A stretch of 64,000 nt of DNA from an uncultured Clostridium sp. (GTDB taxonomy: Bacteria; Bacillota; Clostridia; TANB77; CAG-508). The notes under the pieces are model-generated. The model ran no database searches. It worked only from the letters and a program-made list of their open reading frames with translations, and was not told the DNA's origin. The translations under genes were made by a program, and so were the position numbers. The DNA is taken from NCBI GenBank assembly GCA_946639585.1, contig CAMPBS010000006.1, forward strand, positions 1 through 64,000. The letters are read 5' to 3'. Shown piece after piece: positions 27,901-37,167 of this stretch (position 1 is its first letter; each line of letters begins with the position of its first letter).

Positions 27901-30900
27901 TTTATATGTATTATCTAAGAATACTTGGCCATCCTTTTTAATATAATGCAAGTTTTTATTTCCTTTGTATGTTATTGTTTGTCCTTCTCCTGTTAATTCT
28001 TTAAAAGCATTATTTAAATCTGTTCTATCTGTTGTTTCAGTTGCTTTTGATGTTTTTGAATCTGGATGTTGCACATCATTTCTTGTTTTTTTATCATTTA
28101 TTTTCAAAGGAGCATTTTCTGATGTATATTCTGGTACTACAGCTTCGTATGTTATACCGCAGTAATCAAATTCAATATAATAGTTCTCTAAATCTTTTAT
28201 TTTTACTTTGCTGAATTTATAGTTTCCATCTCCATTACATCCTGCTTTTTTGTCTCCTGTTTGTACTCTAGCCATTTCTATTGTGTGTGGTGTGCCTTTT
28301 TTATCTGTAATTCTTTTCATTAGTCTTACTGTGATATTATTTATGTTTTTGTCATTTTCGCCTGTTACTCCAACCATTTTTTGGTTGTCTCGGTTTATTT
28401 TATCTTTACCGCCAGGCATATCTTGCCATACATTACCGCTAATATCGATAAATGTTTGCTCGTTTTTATATGTTTCATTTGTAACTACTGGTTTGGTTAT
28501 ATCTGTTTTATCGATGTTTTCCTCAACTTCTACTTTGCCTAGTAATTTTGCGCAATCACTCAACTTTAAATTTAAACCATTTGAGCTATTTATCGCATTT
28601 ATACCAGCTGTGCTTGCATCGTAAACTGCTATTGTATCATATTTTTTCAAATCTGCATCTGTATTTGTTGGACTTTTTTCCAAGTAATCTGCATTCAATG
28701 CAAAGTAGTCTTGATACTCTTCAGGAATGTATGTTTCATATGCCCAATATGGCATTTTTACATTCTCGCTATGCCAAATTGGAATTTTCCACACAGTTGG
28801 AGTATAACCCTCTGCATCTGTTTCTAATGCTGTAGCTTCATCATACGTTGCATGTAAGTCTGTAACTACGTATTTACCATCGGTATTTTCTTCAACTTTT
28901 AACCATCCCATTCCCTGATTTGACATACATCTTATTTTTATTTTTACGCCTTTTAATGGTGTTCGTGTTAATTGGTCTATTTTCCTAAATTTAACCGCCC
29001 CATACCATTGGTTGTTTGTATATGTTACTAAACAGGTATTGTATATTTTCTTGTTATTTACATCATATCCATGATATTTATATTCTTGCGATAAGTTTTC
29101 CTTAAATGCATCATCGACTTTTATTGTTTCTATACGTTTTCCTGTTTTCACTTCGCCATTATAAGTGAATGTTCCAACATTATATAAATATTCGTATCCA
29201 GATGCATCGATTTCGAATATTGAATAATTTTTTTCTGCTGCTCCTATTACTGGTAAAGGTATTCGTTTTATTAACCTTGTATAACCTTCTTTTCCATTTT
29301 CGCCAGTTACGAATACAGCTGTATTTGTAGCTCCTTCAGAAGCTCTCATTGATTCATAAGTTGTTTTTACACTTCTATATATTCCATTTGCATCTGCTGT
29401 TAACCAGCTTCCTTTTTTGTTTGAATCAGTGCTATTTGTGTCTTCTGCAAGTATTGCGAATTTTATATCATTTAAATGGTCTCCATCTTTATTTTTCTTC
29501 TCAATTTGAATTGAAAAATAATCTCTAGCATTGTATCCTGTCCAAGTATATTTTCCATTAGTTGATTGAACTACATTTGTAGTACTGCTTCCAGAAGGCC
29601 TTTTAGCATAAATAGTTAATGGTTCTAGTAATGTAAATTCCTTTGTTGTCTTTGATAATACTTTAATCTTTTTAGTTGTATCTATATTATATGGCGTAAA
29701 AAATTTAGCTTTATATGTTGTTCCATTATATGATGCGCCTGAAGGTCTTAGAGTATAATAATCCTCTACTCCTGTTGGAAGTGCTGTTTCTACAAACCAG
29801 TATTTTGCACCGCTTTCCAAACGTCTTATTATTTCTGTTTTACCATCTGCTTTTGTTGTTAGTTCGGTAGCATCATTGAAACTACCATATACTACATCAC
29901 TATGTTCATCGTTTGGATTTACTTTGCGTACCCACTTGTATGTTCCATTTGCTTCTTGTTTGCATACTTTGAATTTGAAACCAGCGTAGTTGTTGTCAAA
30001 TGTTCCGTTGTAATGGTCTCTTTTCTGGATTTGAAGTGAGACGTAGTCACGGGTGTTAATAATAGTCTCTGGAGAGAATTTTCCATAAGTATTATTGATA
30101 TCAGAATAATACATACTATTATATCTATCTAACTCGGCTACTTTCTTTAATGCATAAGTACATCCGAATGTGTTTGTATATGGATCTGCTTTATACAAGT
30201 CTCTCAATTCAATAGGCATTTCCGATTTACCCATTCTTGCTAAATCTCCATGACTATCAATTATCTCGTATATAGCATATTGCCCTGGTGCCAATCCAAC
30301 TATTTCTCCAGTATTTCCATTAGAATCTGTTGTAAGAATAATTGCAGTACTACTATCAAAGTAGCCATCTTGATATTGTATTTTTCCACTTGAATTTTTA
30401 GCTACCCATCCATCTCCTACTTTATTTACTAGAAAACTGATTCCAGATAAATTCAATGGGTTTCCATTTTCATCTACACCTAGTTCATCTTCTTTATGAA
30501 TAGATAGGTTTCCTTGCAAATGATAGAAATGATATGTCTTTTTAATGCTCTCCTTCTTAGGTGCAGGACTATATTCATAAGTTGTCTTACTTACATCAGC
30601 TGGTACTTGATAAATATCAGGAAGAACTTGTGATGTATTATAATCATCTACTCTGTGGTATTTCTTTTGGCCATTAAAATAATAGTATTCCTCTTTTGTA
30701 TATTCAAGCTTTTCATATACGCATACATCATAAATATATTGATAATTCTTCAAGTCGTTTTCTGTTACTTTTAAATAGAAAGTAGCATTTTGTTTATTTT
30801 TCAAATCTAATTCGCCACCTGTAGAATTATATGCCTTGGTTATTGTTCCAGAATTTTTTCCTGTTCCTTTAATTTCAAAAGTATATGAAATATTGAAATT

Positions 30901-33900
30901 ATTGTCTGTTGTTCTTGATGTTATAATTCCATTTTCTTTTTTTACTCTTTCAACAGAGCTATTAATATTAAATGGTCCCATTAAATAACTACCATTACTT
31001 AATTTCTTTATTGGAACAACACTGCCTTCGTTTGATGAAGTATTTTTAAATGCATCATATTCAGTATATGTACAATATTCTGGGTCTAAAAAATTATATC
31101 CAACATCATCTCCAGCAGCAGTGAATCTATATTTATGTGCTGGGTATCTGTTAACTTCACCATTGAATCTATCGTCATAAAATTGATTTCTCCAGTTCCT
31201 AATATCTGTATGAGTATTTAAATATTCTTCAACCAATTCTGGATCTTTAAAAGCATATTCTATATTATAATTAAATTCATATCCCCCATTTGGATTTGCG
31301 GGCTTATCATAATTAGTACATTCTGCTTTAAAAAGATTATCAAATGAGCCATCTTCATTTAAAGATCCAAAGCTTTTCCAATCATCATCAATCCAAAAGA
31401 ATTGTGGATACCAACCAAAAAGTAACTCTTTTACAGTTCCATAATAATTTGATAGCTCATGATCTTCAATATCACTTAATTGATTTCTTAAATAATTCCA
31501 ATTTCCATCATATTTATTATATAAATATAATGTTCCTCCACCATAACTTCTATTTGTATTATGTTCAAATGCAAAATCAATGTCATCAATGTCATCTATC
31601 GTAAGCTCACGTCCTTTTGTGTATACAATTCTATTCTGATCCAAGAAAACATAAAAACGATTTGGGATTTGTAAATATTTACCAGTTTTTATTGGTTTGG
31701 AACTATCAAATACATATATATTTTTTTCTATCCCCGCTTGATCTCCGAGATCAAATCTCCATCTATGTTTAACATCATTCCACAAGAAAAGTGTTTGAAT
31801 TTCCACCGGAGCATTTATTCCTGGTATTTCTGATATTGCATTATCTGCATGGCTTAGAATATTCATATATCCTGCAGATATCATAAACATTACTAATATA
31901 ACACAAAATATTTTTATTTTCATATTTTTAAAAATGTTATGTTTTTGGTTTAATACAATTATTATTCCAATTATAATAAGTACAATAAGACTAATTATAA
32001 TATCCAATCCCGTACTGATTGATAATATTATTTCAGAACCTGATATGTTGTTATTAGTGTTGATTTCCTCAATTTTTAGTTCGTTAGATATTCCTTCAAT
32101 TATTACTTTATTTGTCAATGTACCTGTTGAATCTTCTGTCATTGTTCTTGTTGCTACCAATGTCAATTCAACACTATTTCCAGCTTCAATTATTTGATTT
32201 GCTAAACTTGTATTTATAAATGTTCCATCAATATTACTATTCCATAATGATGTTGATTCTGGTGCAACATTTAATCCTTTAGGTAAATAATCTACAACTC
32301 TTTCAACTTTTCCTGGTAATTCTCCATTATTTGTTACAATTATTTTATATTCTACTGTAACAACTGCCCCTTCTATTTCTTTGGCTCTTATTTCTGCTTT
32401 TGCTAAGTTAATTTTAGAGTATGGAGTTTCTGTTGTTCCACTTTTTGTTTTTACAGTTATTTTAGAAATATAATTTTCAACTTTAAAGTCAAACTTTTTG
32501 TTTTCAATTAAACCTAAGTTTATATTTTCTATGTTTTTATTTAGAGTTATTTGTTCTGTTACACCAACTGTGTTTTTTTCTCCATTTATTACAACATTTT
32601 GTTTTGTTACATTTGAATTTGTTATTCTATATTGATTTGTGTTATATTTAAATACTACATTATATTCGCCAATATCTATATCTGTAAAATTATATTTACC
32701 ATTATTATCTGTTTTTGTTTCTTTTACAATTTCTCCGTTTCCATTTAATAAAAATGTTTGTATTTCAGATAATAGTTGTTCATCATCTTGTTTTTCTCCA
32801 TCCTCATTTTTATCATTCCATACATAACCATTTAAACTATATTTATTAACTCCTGGTTGGTCTGGTTCTTCAGGTTGATCTGGCTCATCTGGTACATCCG
32901 GTTGATCTGGCTCATCTGGTTCGTCTGGTGTATCTGGTTCTGTTGGTTCTACATAGTTTGCAGGTATAATTGTATGTGTAATTACATTTGATGTTTTAGA
33001 TTCAAATGTAGCATTATATACATATTGTGTTTCATTATCTCCTAGTATAACTACATTTTCTGATACTGTTGCTCTATTTTCTATTTGTGTTTTTTCACTT
33101 ACAGTTTTTGCTCTAGTTCTTACTTTAATTGTTATAGTTTCATTATATGGAATTTTTAAAGGTAGTTCGAATTTTGCAGATGAATTTTCATCTCCTAATT
33201 CATCATTATAATATATAGGTTCTGTAATCTCTTCTTCGCCTGGTGTATATGTTTTTTCTTGTTCATTAACTTCAAAATAATTGTATGTTATATCTATTGG
33301 TTCTAAATTATTTGGTAGAAAGTCTGAAATTTTAACATTTACACAAGAAAATCCTGTATTATAATTAACTTTTCCTATATTTTTTACCTTTATTTCGTAG
33401 TCAATTTCATCATTAACATTAACCATTTCTCCAGCATTTGGAGATGTCATTGATATTGTAACTGCCTCATATTGTAATAGAATTCTATTTTCATTTGATT
33501 TATATTCTTTATTTCCATCATTTAACTCTGCAATAGCTTTAATTTCAATGCTTGATTTACCATCTTCTTTATCTATCTTACTATTTATAACTTTTGTATA
33601 TATGTTATAAATACCTGGTTTTGCATTAAACGAAATACTATTTTCATCATTATTGTTTTTTTCATATTCAACGCTCACTCCCGCAAAGCCCGAATTGTCT
33701 CTTACAGTTGTTACTTCCATACATTTAGGTAGTTTAACAATAACTGGCATCATGTTTTCGTCATCTTCTATATCACTTTCAACATATAATCTATAATGAA
33801 ATTGATTTTTCAAATATATAGAAGATGAAAGAAATAAATTATAATTAGCTTTTTCAACTTGATGTGTTATTTCTTTTTCATTTCTTAAACCATCTCCAAC

Positions 33901-35964
33901 AAATGCTTTTATATTTGTTGTAATTTGTTTTTGTGTTTCTCCTTCAGCTAAATCATTTACTTTAACTTCAAAATAAGTTGTTGCATTTTTCCCTGCTTTT
34001 ATTGTTCCAAGTTCTATTGGTTGTAATTGTTTTTCAAAATCATAGTAGCTTTCTACATATGGTTCGTTATCTTCTCTTACTAATTCACCATAAGTTACAC
34101 CATCAGGCAATGTTGCAACTATTTTTACATTGTCTATATCTTGTTCTGTAGTATTTGTTGCAGTAATTTCATATTTTATGAATTCTCCTTCATAAACTGT
34201 ATCTCTTGTTACATCACCTATTACAGGATTTACAGAAATAGAAATACCTTGTGCTGTTGCTTCTACACTACGTGTTGGTCCAACAGATGTTAATCTTCTT
34301 GTCATTGTTTGCATTGTGTCATTTTGTGTCAAAGATTGGTTAAAGTTTTCTATTATTATTTTATTATTTATTACTTCTGTTTCAGTTTGTCCTGTATATT
34401 TATTGTCATTTTGATATGCAGATTTTAAGTTGAATTCTTTGCTTTCAATATTGTTTGAAAGTATTATTATTGCTGGTATTTTTATTATTGTTCCGTCTTC
34501 TAGAGCTGGAGATAAGTATTTTGTTTGTTCTCCCTCTAGTTCAACTTTAATTATTCTTTTTTCTTGGTTATATTCTGTATTTTTTATTTTTAATCCATTA
34601 GCATTTGTTAATATTGTTTTTTCATTAAACAATACTTTTTCTGTTTCTTCTGGTAATCGTATTGCAATTACTGGATTTTTAAATAAATTGTATTTATTGC
34701 TATTGTTGTGTAAGCTTATTTTAAACTCTATTTCGTTTTGTTTTTCGTTTGTCCATGTTGTTTGACTTGGCTCTACTGTTACTTCTGTTTTAGAGTCTTG
34801 TATTTCTATATCTGTTACTTCATCTTGGTTGTATGTTTCTTTTATTTTTGCTAGTTCAAAGTTCTTTTCTTGTGCTGTTATTGCTTTTTCGTTTTGTATT
34901 GTTATATTTCCTGTTTTTGTTGCATTACTTAGTTCTAATGAGATTTTAGTTGTTCCTTCTAGGTAGTCTATTTTTATTGTTCCATCTTCATTGTTTTGAG
35001 TGTCTTTATTAATATCTGCTAATACATTTTCTTGATCATCTAATATTTTTAATGATCCTTCTTCTCCTAAAATGTCTAATATGTTTTGTTTTTCTAATTT
35101 GCTTGATTTAAATACTATATTTTCGCTTTCTATTTCTACATTCTCTTTGTTTACAAATTTTTGTGTTAAATCTATTGTTTGTGTACCTAAATTTTCTTTG
35201 CTTATGTTTATTTGCACATTTTCTTTGTATGTTGTTTCATAATCTGTTCCATTTATTGCATTTGATTTTATATATCCATTGTAAACTTTTGTGTTTTCTA
35301 CTTTTGTTGATATTAGTTTTGAAACATTTTCTTTTACTGTTTGTTTGTTTTCAAAATCGTTTTGTATTCTTATTTTTTCTTCTGTGTTTAGCGCTTCTAT
35401 TACTTTACCTGATACTCCTAAGTTTCTTTCTTTGTTTTCACTATTATAAGCATTTTCTCCATAATTTAGTATTATGCTAAAGCTATCTTTTGCATTTTGT
35501 TTGTAACCTTCGTATATTTTGCCTTCTTCGTTTTTGTTGTTTGAAGTTACTATTGCTATTTCTCCTGTCTCTTGTTTGTATACAAATTTATAATCTTTTC
35601 CTTTATTTGAGCCATTTGTAAGGAGTGTTGATTTTGCAATTATATTTACACTTGTTGGGTATTCTTCTTCTATTTTTGGGGCATTGAATAAAATACCTGT
35701 TGCAGCTAATGGCACATAGTTTTCATTGTTTTTATATTCAATTCCAGCATCTACACCATATTGCACAAGTAGACCTTTTTCAGTTTCGTTTTCGTAGTTT
35801 ATGTATTTTTCTAAAACTGCGTCTGCTGTTGCTACTATGTTTTCTGTGTTTATGCTTTTCTCACTTTCACCTGCTACTGACACTAAGAATTTACTATTTG
35901 CTGATAGTACCATCAATAACAATAATAAAATTAATCCCCTTATTTTGTTTAGCTTGCTTTTCAT
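24991..35964 (-). CDS. Giant fused adhesin (DUF11/SdrD/SpaA domains), 3657 residues
   Basis: A secreted surface protein with a signal peptide (residues 8-30). The first part (1-1345) has beta-sandwich and DUF11 domains, an Asp/Pro/Glu linker (about 1007-1032), an SdrD-type B repeat (GYVWNDKNEDGE, about 1042-1120) and a transmembrane helix (1322-1343). At residue 1348 (base 31923) a second signal-peptide-like segment begins (MKIKIFCVILVMFMISAGYM). SpaA/Cna-B domains follow near 1819, 1979, 2152 and 2324, then SdrD-type domains near 2504 and 3044, the latter with a calcium-loop-like DINNNGKIDPGEE. The end is TPAQGEDKDY, a helix and a basic tail. The two parts align with the products of 41912-46414 and 37168-41919, so this is a gene fusion. 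Confidence 0.85.
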   Translation of the reverse strand: MKSKLNKIRGLILLLLLMVLSANSKFLVSVAGESEKSINTENIVATADAVLEKYINYENETEKGLLVQYGVDAGIEYKNNENYVPLAATGILFNAPKIEEEYPTSVNIIAKSTLLTNGSNKGKDYKFVYKQETGEIAIVTSNNKNEEGKIYEGYKQNAKDSFSIILNYGENAYNSENKERNLGVSGKVIEALNTEEKIRIQNDFENKQTVKENVSKLISTKVENTKVYNGYIKSNAINGTDYETTYKENVQINISKENLGTQTIDLTQKFVNKENVEIESENIVFKSSKLEKQNILDILGEEGSLKILDDQENVLADINKDTQNNEDGTIKIDYLEGTTKISLELSNATKTGNITIQNEKAITAQEKNFELAKIKETYNQDEVTDIEIQDSKTEVTVEPSQTTWTNEKQNEIEFKISLHNNSNKYNLFKNPVIAIRLPEETEKVLFNEKTILTNANGLKIKNTEYNQEKRIIKVELEGEQTKYLSPALEDGTIIKIPAIIILSNNIESKEFNLKSAYQNDNKYTGQTETEVINNKIIIENFNQSLTQNDTMQTMTRRLTSVGPTRSVEATAQGISISVNPVIGDVTRDTVYEGEFIKYEITATNTTEQDIDNVKIVATLPDGVTYGELVREDNEPYVESYYDFEKQLQPIELGTIKAGKNATTYFEVKVNDLAEGETQKQITTNIKAFVGDGLRNEKEITHQVEKANYNLFLSSSIYLKNQFHYRLYVESDIEDDENMMPVIVKLPKCMEVTTVRDNSGFAGVSVEYEKNNNDENSISFNAKPGIYNIYTKVINSKIDKEDGKSSIEIKAIAELNDGNKEYKSNENRILLQYEAVTISMTSPNAGEMVNVNDEIDYEIKVKNIGKVNYNTGFSCVNVKISDFLPNNLEPIDITYNYFEVNEQEKTYTPGEEEITEPIYYNDELGDENSSAKFELPLKIPYNETITIKVRTRAKTVSEKTQIENRATVSENVVILGDNETQYVYNATFESKTSNVITHTIIPANYVEPTEPDTPDEPDEPDQPDVPDEPDQPEEPDQPGVNKYSLNGYVWNDKNEDGEKQDDEQLLSEIQTFLLNGNGEIVKETKTDNNGKYNFTDIDIGEYNVVFKYNTNQYRITNSNVTKQNVVINGEKNTVGVTEQITLNKNIENINLGLIENKKFDFKVENYISKITVKTKSGTTETPYSKINLAKAEIRAKEIEGAVVTVEYKIIVTNNGELPGKVERVVDYLPKGLNVAPESTSLWNSNIDGTFINTSLANQIIEAGNSVELTLVATRTMTEDSTGTLTNKVIIEGISNELKIEEINTNNNISGSEIILSISTGLDIIISLIVLIIIGIIIVLNQKHNIFKNMKIKIFCVILVMFMISAGYMNILSHADNAISEIPGINAPVEIQTLFLWNDVKHRWRFDLGDQAGIEKNIYVFDSSKPIKTGKYLQIPNRFYVFLDQNRIVYTKGRELTIDDIDDIDFAFEHNTNRSYGGGTLYLYNKYDGNWNYLRNQLSDIEDHELSNYYGTVKELLFGWYPQFFWIDDDWKSFGSLNEDGSFDNLFKAECTNYDKPANPNGGYEFNYNIEYAFKDPELVEEYLNTHTDIRNWRNQFYDDRFNGEVNRYPAHKYRFTAAGDDVGYNFLDPEYCTYTEYDAFKNTSSNEGSVVPIKKLSNGSYLMGPFNINSSVERVKKENGIITSRTTDNNFNISYTFEIKGTGKNSGTITKAYNSTGGELDLKNKQNATFYLKVTENDLKNYQYIYDVCVYEKLEYTKEEYYYFNGQKKYHRVDDYNTSQVLPDIYQVPADVSKTTYEYSPAPKKESIKKTYHFYHLQGNLSIHKEDELGVDENGNPLNLSGISFLVNKVGDGWVAKNSSGKIQYQDGYFDSSTAIILTTDSNGNTGEIVGLAPGQYAIYEIIDSHGDLARMGKSEMPIELRDLYKADPYTNTFGCTYALKKVAELDRYNSMYYSDINNTYGKFSPETIINTRDYVSLQIQKRDHYNGTFDNNYAGFKFKVCKQEANGTYKWVRKVNPNDEHSDVVYGSFNDATELTTKADGKTEIIRRLESGAKYWFVETALPTGVEDYYTLRPSGASYNGTTYKAKFFTPYNIDTTKKIKVLSKTTKEFTLLEPLTIYAKRPSGSSTTNVVQSTNGKYTWTGYNARDYFSIQIEKKNKDGDHLNDIKFAILAEDTNSTDSNKKGSWLTADANGIYRSVKTTYESMRASEGATNTAVFVTGENGKEGYTRLIKRIPLPVIGAAEKNYSIFEIDASGYEYLYNVGTFTYNGEVKTGKRIETIKVDDAFKENLSQEYKYHGYDVNNKKIYNTCLVTYTNNQWYGAVKFRKIDQLTRTPLKGVKIKIRCMSNQGMGWLKVEENTDGKYVVTDLHATYDEATALETDAEGYTPTVWKIPIWHSENVKMPYWAYETYIPEEYQDYFALNADYLEKSPTNTDADLKKYDTIAVYDASTAGINAINSSNGLNLKLSDCAKLLGKVEVEENIDKTDITKPVVTNETYKNEQTFIDISGNVWQDMPGGKDKINRDNQKMVGVTGENDKNINNITVRLMKRITDKKGTPHTIEMARVQTGDKKAGCNGDGNYKFSKVKIKDLENYYIEFDYCGITYEAVVPEYTSENAPLKINDKKTRNDVQHPDSKTSKATETTDRTDLNNAFKELTGEGQTITYKGNKNLHYIKKDGQVFLDNTYKPYLEQVDDDNPTVQFNSPKGKTYNYLVKASIDKFDDGDTEKSILKYYYDLMAYNQTPSVFDGYETNAVKLLKEIPNLNLGLYLREQPNLTLQKDIYKADISINDIKYTYMYNQKLKTLEAQQVSTAVDFDEDYRLPLYEADVYYGDIEKGSEDANGKELNATITYKIKLQNASTNLYTRVNSLYEYFSEGYTIKGIYITDNIQPDNNYFANSRNNLYNKGVTATKIPAIRAGSGKNYQAYKINLADKAQLKPLTSSDGTNTKFLYITFEIDKEALKNNYSTYVADGISDFENYSEIASYSVYEGGYTNRYAHVDSTSIPNTLANTLKSRAGYAADQKEDDEDRAPGLAVIEPSQRQITGYVFEDAPVKWEDKNGNNNRDSEEKLYDINNNGKIDPGEERIGDGIYNGPTGGNMGNDTPVSNVKVKLVDTNGKSAQFWDGTKWQTEKTFSSRSDGKFDMTGFIPGEYRVEFVWGENLGGKDVSRYKCTILSNPKITNKNTALYNDEIEYEDGYKWLEEEIQYSDAKDDYIRRLAIDMKTLNVGSDAYQGQDELYNTVSNFFNGKTGEDGSNYMHSKTPQFVVGVEKNGEKTGQTTDEDSKKLKDNSFNGFDFNIQKVDFGIIERPKRAMSVQKRIKSIKVTTPEGRPIIIATIGIDGKVNAIAGERFISGGYNLGYLYAQIDKDIEQAMKVETEYDITVSALSELDYDSLRYYLFGLAEEGKQLKLKATNLYDYSGGATITSDSAAEDNWQAATTGDKYLKVPDGDLEQETATEKLIMSIYEKVGNNKNEEEIVAALEEMNLFSNYEAFGNALSSKEARKCIAKIYKEFIQEWEKSKYKNNALSTKVIRAIKLENKEIVQCNPDNTLVKDPYNAGESRVGTIKTSKIIANGDEIKIDNDVEIASVAVDTDQKTGANADPTYAPLYDSAEYVTVTPAQGEDKDYIGKAIVGIGILTVLASGIILVKRFINK

Positions 35965-35979
35965 TGCTTTCCTCCTTGG

Positions 35980-36039
35980 CTTTAAGAAAATGTTTTTTTC
36001 TAATATTTATTTATATATAATATATTATTTTTCTTAAAG
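35980..36039 (-). other. Inverted repeat spanning the giant gene leader
   Basis: CTTTAAGAAAA (35980-35990) and TTTTCTTAAAG (36029-36039) are perfect 11-base complements around an AT-only loop. The near arm lies just before the ribosome binding site at 35971-35975. The structure could affect translation or messenger stability. Confidence 0.5.
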
Positions 36040-36047
36040 TTAGGCAA
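36019..36047 (-). promoter_or_regulatory. Probable promoter of the giant surface gene
   Basis: Minus-strand TTGCCT (36042-36047), 17-base spacer, TATATT (36019-36024). The -35 matches three of the four strongest positions. Confidence 0.5.
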
Positions 36048-36090
36048 TGGCAAGGATTAGCAGTTTTTTCGATTATTACAATATTTTCTT

Positions 36091-36121
36091 TGTAAACCCT
36101 TACGGAAGCTATTTTTACACT
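36091..36121. repeat. Upstream element and left flank repeat of the lipoprotein segment
   Basis: TGTAAACCCTT...GCTATTTTTA.ACTTT here recurs at 37019-37050 with the same order and a 6- or 7-base centre, flanking the lipoprotein gene. The centre of this copy also contains TTACGGAAGCTATTTTTAC (36100-36118), which matches 46521-46538 with one gap. Confidence 0.6.
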
Positions 36122-36269
36122 TTTTAGTCGCTTTTTGTTTAAATTTGTATTACTTTTTTATGACATAAATCATTGGTTATTTTCTATAACCTTGATTTCC
36201 CTAGATTGTTTAATAATTTTGAAACAAAAAATGCAGTTATATTTTTCTATAATTTTGAAACAAATAAAG
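36122..36269. other. Non-coding stretch between giant-gene promoter and lipoprotein terminator
   Basis: AT-rich and without a coding frame. Twice it contains AATTTTGAAACAAA (near 36211 and 36251), a short direct repeat of unknown meaning. Confidence 0.4.
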
Positions 36270-36300
36270 AGGCAGAAAACTTAAAGTTTTCTGCCTCTTC
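36270..36300 (-). terminator. Terminator of the lipoprotein gene
   Basis: AGAGGCAGAAAACTT and AAGTTTTCTGCCTCT form a 15-bp hairpin followed on the minus strand by TTATTTGTTT. A degraded copy of the same hairpin lies at about 61653-61682. Confidence 0.85.
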
Positions 36301-36333
36301 TGACTGAAGACCTCAGTATACCACTAAAACAAG

Positions 36334-36870
36334 TTAGCCCCAATAAAGAATGAAATAATCATAAAATGTATCTTTATCAATCTCATAATTATCTAAGCTT
36401 GTTTTATCACCTGCAACGTAATGAGAAGCTACATTTGTGGTACCAATTTCCATACCATTGTCGAGATATATAATCATATCACCCTCAATTTCGTTACACT
36501 CAATATTGGTTATTGTAACCTCTTCTCCCACATTCTCAGCAATGAGCTTTTTTAGACATTCTTCAACAGGAAGCAGTTCGCTATTTTCAGGCATAGTTTC
36601 TACCGGAGTAGTTGCTATTTCATGCTTGGTTTCATCTGTTGGTGTAGTCTCAGGTTCAGAAGTTGTTATAGCCTCTGTGGTTGTAGTTGTTTTGGCCTCA
36701 GTCTGTGCCGCAGTGGTGGTAACCACTGCTTTTGTTGCAACGACTTCCTTAGGCTGAACAGCCCCGTCGTTGTCGCCTGTGCTTGCGCAAGCAGTGAAAA
36801 CTGCCATTGCAAATGCTGTTGCCGCGATAGTCATCGCGAACCGTACTTTTCTCATCATGTTGTTTGTCAT
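36334..36870 (-). CDS. Putative lipoprotein with Thr-rich linker
   Basis: A 178-residue lipoprotein from ATG 36870 (GGAGG eight bases upstream). The signal peptide ends in a lipobox, VFTAC, with the lipidated Cys near residue 28. Next comes a low-complexity Thr/Glu/Ala linker (about 45-95), then a globular domain of about 80 residues (LLPVEECLKKLIAEN...YFILYWG) that I do not recognise. Base composition is clearly richer in G and C than the neighbours, and rarer codons (GCG, GCC, ACG) are used. With the flanking direct repeats this suggests acquisition from another genome. Function unknown. Confidence 0.75.
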   Translation of the reverse strand: MTNNMMRKVRFAMTIAATAFAMAVFTACASTGDNDGAVQPKEVVATKAVVTTTAAQTEAKTTTTTEAITTSEPETTPTDETKHEIATTPVETMPENSELLPVEECLKKLIAENVGEEVTITNIECNEIEGDMIIYLDNGMEIGTTNVASHYVAGDKTSLDNYEIDKDTFYDYFILYWG

Positions 36871-36964
36871 AGTAGTAACCTCCTTTTGGGCCATTAGGCC
36901 TGGTTTAAAATTTATATTTGAGTCGCGTGTTATCCTAAAGGATTTCTACGTTTATCATACTTTA

Positions 36965-36993
36965 ATTATACCACATTTTTCCAGAAAAGTCAA
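36965..36993 (-). promoter_or_regulatory. Promoter of the lipoprotein gene
   Basis: Minus-strand TTGACT (36988-36993), 17-base spacer, TATAAT (36965-36970). Confidence 0.85.
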
Positions 36994-37018
36994 CACTTTT
37001 CAGTACTTTTGTTCGTTA

Positions 37019-37050
37019 TGTAAACCCTTTCTTGTTGCTATTTTTATACT
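37019..37050. repeat. Right flank repeat of the lipoprotein segment
   Basis: TGTAAACCCTT, a seven-base centre, GCTATTTTTA and ACTTT match 36091-36121 in the same direction, about 930 bases apart. This copy lacks the TTACGGAA core. Confidence 0.6.
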
Positions 37051-37121
37051 TTCTTGGACATTGTACTTTTAATTGTATTTTTACTATATACTTTAATATG
37101 ACTTATTAATAATAGAATATC

Positions 37122-37152
37122 AAAACCGCCTAGGCTTTATGCCTAGGCGGTT
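37122..37152 (-). terminator. Terminator of the two-gene surface operon
   Basis: AACCGCCTAGGC and GCCTAGGCGGTT form a 12-bp GC-rich stem with a five-base loop, followed on the minus strand by TTTTGATATT, 16 bases after the stop at 37168. Confidence 0.8.
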
Positions 37153-37167
37153 GGTTTATGTGTTATT

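Noticed and set aside
36622-36897. Cys-rich plus-strand open frame of 91 codons
   Set aside because: It is the antisense of the lipoprotein's Thr-rich linker; low-complexity shadow with no binding site.
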